Position numbers and translations under genes: made by a program. The notes below the pieces were generated by a model. The model was not told the DNA's origin. It was given only the letters and a program-made list of their open reading frames with translations, and made no database searches. 5,299 nt of DNA from Psychrobacter sp. (GTDB lineage: Bacteria; Pseudomonadota; Gammaproteobacteria; Pseudomonadales; Moraxellaceae). Positions 1 to 5,299 of this stretch are shown here, one piece after another. The stretch spans positions 1 to 5,299 of the forward strand of contig JAAXIL010000170.1 of NCBI GenBank assembly GCA_012270355.1. Reading direction: 5' to 3'. The first letter of the stretch is position 1; each line of letters opens with the position of its first letter.

Positions 1-1760
1 CCTCCGTTTTCGACCAAGATAGCCAAGGAAATTTGCGGTTTATCGACGTGCGCAAAACCATTAAACCACGCATGATCCCAATGCCGTTCATCGAGCTCAG
101 CTTTGTTGTAGCGTTTGCCTTGGGCGATGGACTTGACCTGTGCCGTTCCCGTCTTGCCTGCCATGCGATATTTTGGGGTATAAATGCCTCGTGCTGTACC
201 CCGTTTAACGGTTTGCTCCATCGCATCGTGCATCTTCAGCCAATCACCTGCATCACCATTATAATCAACTTTGCCCGTTGGGCGATCAACGGGGGGTACG
301 TCCACTGCCCCAACCGAACGTTTAAGAATGTGCGGTTTGATGATGTTGCCTTTGTTGGCAGTAATGGCAGTCGCTTGGGCAATTTGCAATGGTGTTGCCA
401 AAAAGTAGCCTTGTCCGATGCTCACTGAAATGGTTTCACCTGGTAACCAATCTTTGTCGTAAGTGTCCTTTTTCCATTGAGGTGACGGCATGATGCCCCC
501 TTTTTCGCTTGGCAAATCAATACCTGTGGGCGAACCGAAGCCAAAGCGAACCATCCAATCGTGCCATTTTTGGATACCAAGCTCATACGACAGCTTATAA
601 TAGTAGGTATCGACCGATTCTACGATGGATTTGGTCAAATCAACCGTACCGTGTCCGCCCCGTTTCCAGTCTCGGAATTTGTGCGAATCACCCGGTAAGG
701 TAAAATATCCTGGGTCATAAATGGTGCTATCCCACTGCATCGCCCCATAGTGAATACCTGCCATGCTGGCGAAGGGCTTGATGGTTGAGCCTGGCGGATA
801 CATACCCTGCAACGCACGATTGTATAAAGGTTGATCAAGGTCGTCGCGTAGCATGCCATATTCATCGAATGAAATGCCCGAAATAAACGGATTAGGGTCG
901 AAACTTGGGTTACTAACGAACGCCAGCACGTCGCCATTTTGCGGGTCAATTGCCACAATCGCTCCCCGTCTACCAGCAAGTTGTTCTTGAGCGACGGTTT
1001 GCAAGCCGTAGTCTAAGCTAAGATAAATGTCATTGCCCGCCGTTGGGGGAGTGCTGTTCAGTTGTCGCAAAATGTCGCCATGCACATTGGTTTCGACCGA
1101 TTGATAGCCGGGCTTCCCGAGTAGCAAATCTTCGTAATATTTTTCGATGCCGATTTTGCCGATTAACTCCGTGCCCGCATAGCGTTCTTCGTCGATTTGC
1201 TTAGATTCTTTGTCGTTGATTCGCCCCACATAGCCGATGGCATGGGCAAATAATTCGCCATAAGGATAATGTCGGGTCAATTTATTTTGGATGCTAATGC
1301 CCCGAAAAAAAGGCTTGCGTTCGCTGAATTGAGCCACTTGTTGTTCGGTGAGGTCAATTTTGACGGTGACGGGGTCATTTTTTTTGTTGTCTTCGTTGCG
1401 AGCTAAAAAATCAGTAATGTCTTCTGCAGTCAAATCAAAAATCGGGGCAAGTAGGCGTAAGGTTCGCCCAGGGTCTTCGACTTCATCGGGGCTAAGCATG
1501 GCAGTAAACACCGGCTTATTATCCGCCAGCAAATAGCCGTTGCGGTCATAGATATAGCCCCGTGATGGCGGATCGGAAATGAGTTTAATGCGGTTGCTTT
1601 CGGCTTGTGTGGCGTATTGCTCGTGGGCATAGACTTGCAAATAGCCATAGCGAGTAAGCAAAATAGCAAAGCCAATCAGGATAAACAGCCCTGCAAAAAA
1701 CACCCGATTGCGAAAGGTCTTGTTCAGTTGATCAGTATCGGGGGAAAGCGGCTTGTTCAT
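1..1760 (-). CDS. mrdA: Penicillin-binding protein 2 (peptidoglycan D,D-transpeptidase), 3' end outside window
   Basis: This is the class B transpeptidase of the elongasome. It cross-links peptidoglycan in the periplasm during cell elongation and normally works with RodA. The minus-strand frame is open from ATG at 1760 to the window edge, about 586 codons, while E. coli PBP2 has 633. A short cytoplasmic start is followed by one membrane anchor at about residues 19-37. Residues 67-75 read RGYIYDRNG, the usual start of the PBP dimerisation/pedestal domain, and HAIGYVGRI follows further on. All three active-site motifs are present: STIK with catalytic Ser325 (codon 788-786), SVD at 382-384 in place of the SXN motif (E. 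coli PBP2 has SAD), and KTGT from Lys536. The visible end, PQISLAILVENGG, matches the conserved end of the transpeptidase domain. No frameshift or stop was found in the parts I translated. The ribosome site before the ATG is weak. The gene is divergent from the DUF445 gene. Seen: motifs and frame. Known: family function. Confidence 0.96.
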   Translation of the reverse strand, partial: MNKPLSPDTDQLNKTFRNRVFFAGLFILIGFAILLTRYGYLQVYAHEQYATQAESNRIKLISDPPSRGYIYDRNGYLLADNKPVFTAMLSPDEVEDPGRTLRLLAPIFDLTAEDITDFLARNEDNKKNDPVTVKIDLTEQQVAQFSERKPFFRGISIQNKLTRHYPYGELFAHAIGYVGRINDKESKQIDEERYAGTELIGKIGIEKYYEDLLLGKPGYQSVETNVHGDILRQLNSTPPTAGNDIYLSLDYGLQTVAQEQLAGRRGAIVAIDPQNGDVLAFVSNPSFDPNPFISGISFDEYGMLRDDLDQPLYNRALQGMYPPGSTIKPFASMAGIHYGAMQWDSTIYDPGYFTLPGDSHKFRDWKRGGHGTVDLTKSIVESVDTYYYKLSYELGIQKWHDWMVRFGFGSPTGIDLPSEKGGIMPSPQWKKDTYDKDWLPGETISVSIGQGYFLATPLQIAQATAITANKGNIIKPHILKRSVGAVDVPPVDRPTGKVDYNGDAGDWLKMHDAMEQTVKRGTARGIYTPKYRMAGKTGTAQVKSIAQGKRYNKAELDERHWDHAWFNGFAHVDKPQISLAILVENG

Positions 1761-1798
1761 GCGGTATGGCGGGCGATTTGGGACAATTCTTAGAGTTA

Positions 1799-1826
1799 AT
1801 TTTATGTGCGAAATAGCATAGCACAA
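1799..1826 (-). promoter_or_regulatory. Candidate sigma-70 promoter for mrdA
   Basis: On the minus strand, TAAAAT (1804-1799) matches five of six bases of the -10 consensus. TTGTGC (1826-1821) lies 16 bases upstream as a weak -35 (three of six). The predicted start near 1792 would give a leader of about 30 bases before the mrdA ATG. The -35 overlaps a TAGC-N7-GCTA inverted repeat, so this promoter could be controlled there. Found by eye only. Confidence 0.35.
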
Positions 1827-1914
1827 ATCGCTATGTTACAACATTCGCTAAAATTAGCCCAAACAATTGTGTTAAAATTTGCGGTTGCAATTTTGCTGGT
1901 AGCAAGTGTGGCTA
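1814..1914. repeat. Cluster of TAGC/GCTA tetramers in three inverted repeats, possible operator region
   Basis: Seven TAGC or GCTA tetramers fall within 101 bases, at 1814, 1819, 1830, 1847, 1855, 1900 and 1911. They build three inverted repeats: CATAGC-N7-GCTATG (1817-1835), GCTAA-AA-TTAGC (1847-1858) and GTAGC-N7-GCTAC (1899-1915). The first and third share the TAGC-N7-GCTA layout and have centres about 81 bases apart. The cluster lies between divergent genes and overlaps the candidate promoters of both. This arrangement would suit a dimeric regulator, but no known regulator site is recognised. The repeats are seen directly; the operator role is inference. Confidence 0.4.
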
Positions 1915-1946
1915 CTTATATTCAAATGCTTATTTTGCAAAATTAG
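1833..1946 (+). CDS. Possible 37-residue single-pass membrane protein (doubtful)
   Basis: ATG at 1833 opens a 37-codon frame ending in TAG at 1944-1946, in the gap between the divergent mrdA and DUF445 genes. The product would begin MLQHSLKLAQ and then run almost wholly hydrophobic (about residues 11-34, including KFAVAILLVASVATYIQ) to a short polar end, the shape of a small inner-membrane protein. Against it, I see no convincing Shine-Dalgarno sequence before the ATG, and the frame overlaps inverted repeats and a candidate promoter. AT-rich DNA can encode hydrophobic runs by chance. No family is recognised. Conservation of the frame in related species would decide. Confidence 0.22.
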   Translation: MLQHSLKLAQTIVLKFAVAILLVASVATYIQMLILQN

Positions 1947-1949
1947 AAT
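1893..1949 (+). promoter_or_regulatory. Candidate promoter(s) for the DUF445-ccmG genes
   Basis: Two overlapping sigma-70-like arrangements are visible. One is TTGCTG (1893-1898), 18 bases, then TATATT (1917-1922, five of six -10 bases). The other is TTCAAA (1921-1926), 17 bases, then TAGAAT (1944-1949, five of six -10 bases). Both would place a start ahead of the ribosome site AAAGG (1979-1983) that precedes the DUF445 start codon. The first spans the GTAGC-N7-GCTAC repeat. I cannot choose between them from sequence alone. Confidence 0.3.
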
Positions 1950-1995
1950 CCGCTTTTTGTGTCATCCATATCATCAATAAAGGTTATCGCCTCCA

Positions 1996-3324
1996 ATGTG
2001 GTCATCGCTTTGGCAAACGCTGGTTTCGCATCCCGAATGGATCGCCATGTCCACTATCCCTTTTGTCACTGCCTTTGTGACATGGGCTCATGTTTGGATG
2101 GCACTCAAGATGCTGTTTTTTCCGATCAAGTTTTGGGGCATACCCATACCAAATTTGCCGTTTGGACTAAAAGGCATAGGCTGGCAGGGCATCGTGCCTG
2201 CCAAAGCAGGCAAAATCTCAGGCGTGATTGTCGATCAAACCCTCTCCAAACTCGGCTCGCTCGCTGAGTTTTTTCAGGCGCTTGCACATGATGATATGGC
2301 GGACTTCATCACTCAAACCGTCGATGCCAACCTTGAGTCTTTAATCGACGAAATCATGAGCGAACGTTCGGCGACGCTGTGGGCGAGCCTCCCGTATGCG
2401 GTGAAACGGCGTATTTATGCCTATGGGCATGAACAGTTGCCGAGTATCATGCGGGCGATGGTGGTGGACATGACGCACAATGTCGAAGATTTGGTCGATA
2501 TGCGTCAAATGATTGTTCGCACGATGGAAAATGACCGCCGTTTGATGGTGAATATGTTCCTAAGAGTCGGGCAAAAGGAAATTGATTTTATTTGGCATAT
2601 CAGTGCGTTAATTGGGTTTGTATTTGGCATCATTCAGATGTTTATTTATGTCCTTGTGCCACAACATTGGACCGTACCTTTTTTTGCCGCCATTTGGGGG
2701 TTTTTGACCAACTGGATTGCCATTTGGATGGTGTTTAATCCCGTTGAGCCAAAACGAATCACCTTTATTCGCCTATTCAAACGGGTGCAAGGGGTTCCTT
2801 TTATTATGCCCGTCGTTCCGCACATTCATACCTACAGTTGGCAAGGCGGATTTATGAAACGCCAAGCCGAAGTGTCGGACGTGTTTGCTGAGATTGTGGT
2901 GAAAGAATTGGTGACGCTCGAGAACATTATGAATGAGATGATGTATGGCGAGCGGGCTTCAAAAACGCGTGAGCTGATGAAAGCACATTTATATGACGTA
3001 CTGGAATCGCCAGTGGTGAGTACCACATTACGAGTCGGACTGGGCAGGCGTGAGTTTGGTCATCTAAAAAACACCATCATTGACAAATCCATCACCGCTA
3101 CTATGATTCCGATTCGTGACCCCAGCCTGAATGAGAGCCGTGCCAGTAAAATTTTTGGGCTATTCCGTGACCGTTTAAATGCCTTGTCATCGCATGAGTT
3201 TCAAAATTTATTGCGTCCTGCGTTTCGAGAGGATGAAACCACGTTGATTATTTTAGGCGGATTAACGGGGTTTTTAGCAGGCTGGCTACATTTGGTGTTG
3301 GTATTTTTCCCCATTGGGGGGTAG
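1996..3324 (+). CDS. DUF445 family membrane protein with two family units
   Basis: This is a 442-residue inner-membrane protein of the DUF445 (YheB-like) family, whose molecular function is not established. Hydrophobic segments lie at about residues 20-43, 202-221, 227-248 and 417-438. The family signature, a membrane helix with a TN..A..M.F.P-type end followed by a conserved amphipathic stretch, appears twice. The first unit is TWAHVWMALKMLFFP (29-43) then GWQGIVPAKAGKIS (62-75). The second is LTNWIAIWMVFNP (237-249) then SWQGGFMKRQAEVS (281-294). The regions between are charged and probably helical. The start at 1996 has AAAGG 12 bases upstream, slightly far; Met18 (2047) is an alternative but would cut into the run before the first helix. 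It ends in GGGGGG TAG and adjoins the CcmG-like gene, so the two are probably cotranscribed. Family membership is from recognised motifs; no role is claimed. Confidence 0.85.
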   Translation: MWSSLWQTLVSHPEWIAMSTIPFVTAFVTWAHVWMALKMLFFPIKFWGIPIPNLPFGLKGIGWQGIVPAKAGKISGVIVDQTLSKLGSLAEFFQALAHDDMADFITQTVDANLESLIDEIMSERSATLWASLPYAVKRRIYAYGHEQLPSIMRAMVVDMTHNVEDLVDMRQMIVRTMENDRRLMVNMFLRVGQKEIDFIWHISALIGFVFGIIQMFIYVLVPQHWTVPFFAAIWGFLTNWIAIWMVFNPVEPKRITFIRLFKRVQGVPFIMPVVPHIHTYSWQGGFMKRQAEVSDVFAEIVVKELVTLENIMNEMMYGERASKTRELMKAHLYDVLESPVVSTTLRVGLGRREFGHLKNTIIDKSITATMIPIRDPSLNESRASKIFGLFRDRLNALSSHEFQNLLRPAFREDETTLIILGGLTGFLAGWLHLVLVFFPIGG

Positions 3325-3328
3325 GTGA
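3323..3328 (+). promoter_or_regulatory. Ribosome binding site for the CcmG-like gene, overlapping the DUF445 stop
   Basis: AGGTGA begins within the TAG stop codon (3322-3324) of the DUF445 gene and lies 5 bases before ATG at 3334. This strong site favours ATG 3334 over the in-frame GTG at 3325, which is part of the site itself. Overlap of the ribosome site with the upstream stop suggests translational coupling. Confidence 0.6.
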
Positions 3329-3333
3329 AGACA

Positions 3334-3966
3334 ATGTATAAATCTGGCTTTAAGACGTGGTTTCTCATTCCGCTAGTCGTACTGGTTGGGGTAGCGATAT
3401 TTGCTTTGTTAAAATTCCTGTCATCAGACAATGGTCAGATTGCTAATTCTCAAATCAATACGTCTGCTACTCAAAATCAACAAGTCGAGGCGTCGCAATC
3501 CGCATCGTCATTAAATACGCCTTTACCAATCTTTAATCTACCCAATATCGACGAACCCAACCAGATTTTAAGCAATTCAGATTTGCCAAATGAACCATTT
3601 TTGCTGAACGTGTGGGGGTCTTGGTGCACGACTTGTGCGGTCGAGCATCCATATTTGATGCAATTAGCAAGGTCAGACGTACCTATTGTTGGCGTGAATT
3701 TTGGCGATACGCCTGATGAAGCAACCGCCTATCTCAATGAGCATGGCAATCCGTTTGAGTTGTCTATGCAAGACGAAGCTGGGGAACTGGTTGATGCACT
3801 GGGCGTGGTTGGGGCTCCCGAAACCTTCTTAATTGACACCGACGGCACTATCCGCCAACATTTGGTCGGGGAATTAAGTAGTGAAGTGTGGCAAACTCAG
3901 TTTGAGCCATGCTTCTCTGAGTTGCAGGTAGCGGATAAAGCTATTGTTACTGATGCATGTGACTGA
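3334..3966 (+). CDS. ccmG: CcmG/DsbE-like membrane-anchored thiol:disulfide oxidoreductase
   Basis: This is a thioredoxin-fold protein of the CcmG/DsbE/TlpA group. In known systems CcmG sits on the periplasmic face of the inner membrane, is reduced by DsbD/CcdA, and keeps apocytochrome c CXXCH cysteines reduced for heme attachment. From ATG 3334 it has 210 residues (213 from GTG 3325). An N-terminal anchor spans about residues 6-28, followed by a polar Q/S/N-rich linker (about 30-62). The active site is WGSWCTTC with Cys98 and Cys101, followed by AVEHP, which keeps the Glu-His-Pro of the family. GAPETFLID at about 159-167 carries the cis-proline and is typical of CcmG. Two oddities: the dipeptide is TT where E. 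coli CcmG has PT, and a C-terminal tail adds Cys193 (FEPCF) and Cys209. It follows the DUF445 gene directly. No other ccm genes are visible nearby, so assignment within the CcmG/TlpA group is probable, not certain. Confidence 0.85.
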   Translation: MYKSGFKTWFLIPLVVLVGVAIFALLKFLSSDNGQIANSQINTSATQNQQVEASQSASSLNTPLPIFNLPNIDEPNQILSNSDLPNEPFLLNVWGSWCTTCAVEHPYLMQLARSDVPIVGVNFGDTPDEATAYLNEHGNPFELSMQDEAGELVDALGVVGAPETFLIDTDGTIRQHLVGELSSEVWQTQFEPCFSELQVADKAIVTDACD

Positions 3967-4003
3967 AAGCTCTGACACAAAAGGTCGCATTAAGAACTGC
4001 CCA

Positions 4004-4018
4004 TCAACTTGAAGTTGA
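4004..4018. repeat. Perfect 15-base palindrome, possible operator
   Basis: TCAACTT-G-AAGTTGA has two perfect 7-base arms around one central base, in the 113-base gap between the CcmG-like gene and the thioredoxin-MsrA gene. No run of T follows, so it does not look like an intrinsic terminator. Its right half overlaps a candidate -35, so a protein-binding site is the better guess. No known regulator consensus is recognised. Confidence 0.4.
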
Positions 4019-4038
4019 GCGAATTGGCGGAACATAAA
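4009..4038 (+). promoter_or_regulatory. Weak candidate promoter for the thioredoxin-MsrA gene
   Basis: TTGAAG (4009-4014, four of six) and CATAAA (4033-4038, four of six) are 18 bases apart. They would give a leader of about 35 bases containing AAAGG (4067-4071), which sits 8 bases before the ATG. The -35 overlaps the 15-base palindrome. Matches are modest; the gene could also be read through from the upstream operon, because no terminator is visible in the gap. Confidence 0.25.
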
Positions 4039-4079
4039 GCACATATCCCTTCAATTGCTATCTATTAAAGGTCATCCTC

Positions 4080-5252
4080 ATGTCGCACAAACAGCCTAAT
4101 TCCCGCCTAATCAATAACCTCACTGTGTTGCTGTCAACCGCTACGATTAGTGGTTTAGGCTTATTCGGACTTGCCTCCTGCGGACAAATGAGCAATGCCG
4201 ATAATGGCAATGCGTCGTCGCATTCTACGGCTTCAACGCAAAATACAGGCATCACCAATAGCCGAGATATGTTGCCAAGTAAAACGCTGTCGCAACTTCA
4301 AACCTTACCACAGCTTACGGAAGGATTAGGGCAAACGGGGGGGGCGGCGCTTGATGCAAACAACCCGACATTGGTGAAACTTTGGGCGAGTTGGTGTCCT
4401 TTGTGCTTAGCGACGCTAGAAGAAACTGAGGATTGGCGACAAGATCCAAAATTTGCTGGGCTAAATGTGGTGACGGTAGCCAGCCCAAGCCATCTTAACG
4501 AAAAGTCAGAGGTTGATTTTCGAGACTGGTACTCAGGCGTGCAAGGTGATTATCCGAACCTACCTGTACTTATTGACACATCGGGTGATTTAATCAATCA
4601 ACTCGGCGTGCAAGTGTATCCGAGTTGGGCGATTTTGGATAAAAAAGGCAATTTGGTCAAACTTGTCAAAGGTAATTTAACCGAAGCTCAAGCCTATGCG
4701 TTGGCAGACAATGCGGATAATGATTTTGCCAGCCTAAAAAATAGCAAGGCCAAACCTGCTGTTCAGTCAAACGATCAAACCGTACAGACGGCACAAAATG
4801 CCACTTCTGATGGGGCAACGCAACAAAATGGTGTGTATTACAATAGTGACGGCACGCCCATCAATACCAAAACCATCTATTTGGCAGGTGGCTGTTTTTG
4901 GGGCTTAGAGGCTTATATGGAACGTGTTGATGGCGTGGTCGATGCGGTGTCGGGCTATACCAATGGTAGCGATGACATTCCTAACCCCTCTTATGAACAA
5001 GTCATCGCTGGTTCGGGACACGCCGAAACTGTCAAGGTGACCTATGACGCCGATAAAATAGATCTTGACACGATGTTGGCGTATTACTTTCGGGTGATTG
5101 ATCCTACCAGTTTGAACAAACAAGGCAATGACCGAGGCGTGCAATATCGCACGGGAATTTATTTCACTGACCCTGCCGAGCAAGCGGTGATTACAAACGC
5201 ATTAGACAATTTATCAAATAAATATAGCAAGCCGATTGTCGTCGAAAATTAA
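4080..5252 (+). CDS. msrA: Lipoprotein thioredoxin-MsrA fusion (PilB/MsrAB type), cut short by in-frame stop
   Basis: This is an envelope methionine sulfoxide reductase fused to its own reductant, as in Neisseria PilB. The start has AAAGG 8 bases upstream. Residues 1-34 form a lipoprotein signal with lipobox LASC, so Cys34 would be lipidated; Gly follows, with no Asp retention signal. A low-complexity linker leads to a thioredoxin-like domain (about 65-210) with WASWCPLC (Cys106, Cys109) and the YPSW cis-proline (Pro181). After a Q/N/S/T-rich linker (about 211-262) comes MsrA: GCFWG with catalytic Cys272, SGYTNG, NPSYEQV, GHAE (Glu316), and [16 protein letters not shown] (Asp351, Tyr356). MsrA reduces the S-epimer of methionine sulfoxide. 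The frame stops at TAA 5250 after PIVVEN, although MsrA homology continues in the same frame. The product would lack the C-terminal part of MsrA, where resolving cysteines normally lie. A run of eight G lies at 4337-4344. Neisseria PilB also has a C-terminal MsrB domain; here that part would be outside the window. Confidence 0.9.
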   Translation: MSHKQPNSRLINNLTVLLSTATISGLGLFGLASCGQMSNADNGNASSHSTASTQNTGITNSRDMLPSKTLSQLQTLPQLTEGLGQTGGAALDANNPTLVKLWASWCPLCLATLEETEDWRQDPKFAGLNVVTVASPSHLNEKSEVDFRDWYSGVQGDYPNLPVLIDTSGDLINQLGVQVYPSWAILDKKGNLVKLVKGNLTEAQAYALADNADNDFASLKNSKAKPAVQSNDQTVQTAQNATSDGATQQNGVYYNSDGTPINTKTIYLAGGCFWGLEAYMERVDGVVDAVSGYTNGSDDIPNPSYEQVIAGSGHAETVKVTYDADKIDLDTMLAYYFRVIDPTSLNKQGNDRGVQYRTGIYFTDPAEQAVITNALDNLSNKYSKPIVVEN

Positions 5253-5299
5253 GCTTTGGACGATTTTGCGATGGCAGAGGAATACCATCAAGATTATTT
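5253..5299 (+). pseudogene. In-frame continuation of the MsrA domain beyond the TAA stop
   Basis: Directly after the TAA, the same frame reads ALDDFAMAEEYHQDY to the window edge. The EEYHQDY stretch is a conserved part of MsrA that normally follows the VVEN region at this same distance; from memory, Neisseria PilB has VVENEPLKNFYDAEEYHQDY. So this is the separated C-terminal part of the 4080 gene, out of step by no base and split by one stop codon. The homology is recognised from memory; whether the piece is translated (readthrough, or reinitiation at ATG 5271) cannot be told. Confidence 0.8.

Noticed and set aside
33..428. Plus-strand ORF of 131 codons
   Set aside because: It is antisense to the transpeptidase end of mrdA, whose frame carries SVD, KTGT and other conserved motifs. 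The peptide looks like no known protein.
635..979. Minus-strand ORF of 114 codons
   Set aside because: It is a shifted frame inside mrdA; the true frame here contains the catalytic STIK motif.
1378..1385. Run of eight T (A on the coding strand) in mrdA as a phase-variation tract
   Set aside because: It encodes an Asn-Lys-Lys-Asn stretch in PBP2, a gene usually essential for elongation, so switching it off is implausible. Short A runs are common in such genomes.
1430..1793. Small ORFs at 1430-1675 (minus) and 1605-1793 (plus)
   Set aside because: Both are shadows of the mrdA N-terminal region, which reads as a proper membrane anchor and RGYIYDRNG in its own frame.
1959..2267. Plus-strand ORF of 102 codons overlapping the DUF445 start
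   Set aside because: Out of frame with a clearly conserved family protein, with unlikely composition and no motif.
4004..4018. Palindrome as a rho-independent terminator for the ccmG gene
   Set aside because: The arms are AT-rich, the loop would be a single base, and no T-run follows.
4905..5183. Minus-strand ORF of 92 codons
   Set aside because: Antisense to the conserved MsrA catalytic region, so a shadow frame.

Overview
The window holds four protein-coding genes from a Gram-negative bacterium. The PBP2, two-unit DUF445, CcmG and PilB-type MsrA proteins, together with moderate base composition and codon use, best fit a gammaproteobacterium of the Moraxellaceae (Moraxella, Psychrobacter or relatives). 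This assignment rests on remembered protein resemblance, not on a search. The methionine sulfoxide reductase also closely resembles Neisseria PilB.

Layout. On the minus strand, from 1760 down to the left edge, lies mrdA (PBP2, the elongation transpeptidase), cut off by the window before its last residues. A 235-base divergent region (1761-1995) carries candidate promoters for both directions, an unusual cluster of TAGC/GCTA tetramers forming three inverted repeats, and a doubtful 37-codon membrane ORF. On the plus strand follow a polytopic DUF445 protein (1996-3324), an immediately adjoining CcmG/DsbE-like membrane-anchored thioredoxin (3334-3966, probably translationally coupled), a 113-base gap with a perfect 15-base palindrome, and a lipoprotein with a thioredoxin domain fused to a methionine sulfoxide reductase A domain (from 4080).

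How the genes fit together. The last two genes both encode periplasm-facing thioredoxin-fold reductants. In known systems both CcmG and the PilB thioredoxin domain receive electrons from DsbD/CcdA, so this end of the window looks like an envelope reducing and repair module: cytochrome c maturation plus repair of oxidised methionine. The role of the DUF445 protein is unknown. PBP2 belongs to a separate, divergent transcription unit.

Most notable: the MsrA domain is interrupted by one in-frame TAA at 5250-5252. The same frame continues directly beyond it with the conserved MsrA sequence (AEEYHQDY) up to the window edge. A run of eight G residues lies in the same gene ahead of both catalytic domains. 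The gene is therefore either broken by a point mutation, affected by a sequencing error, or read through.
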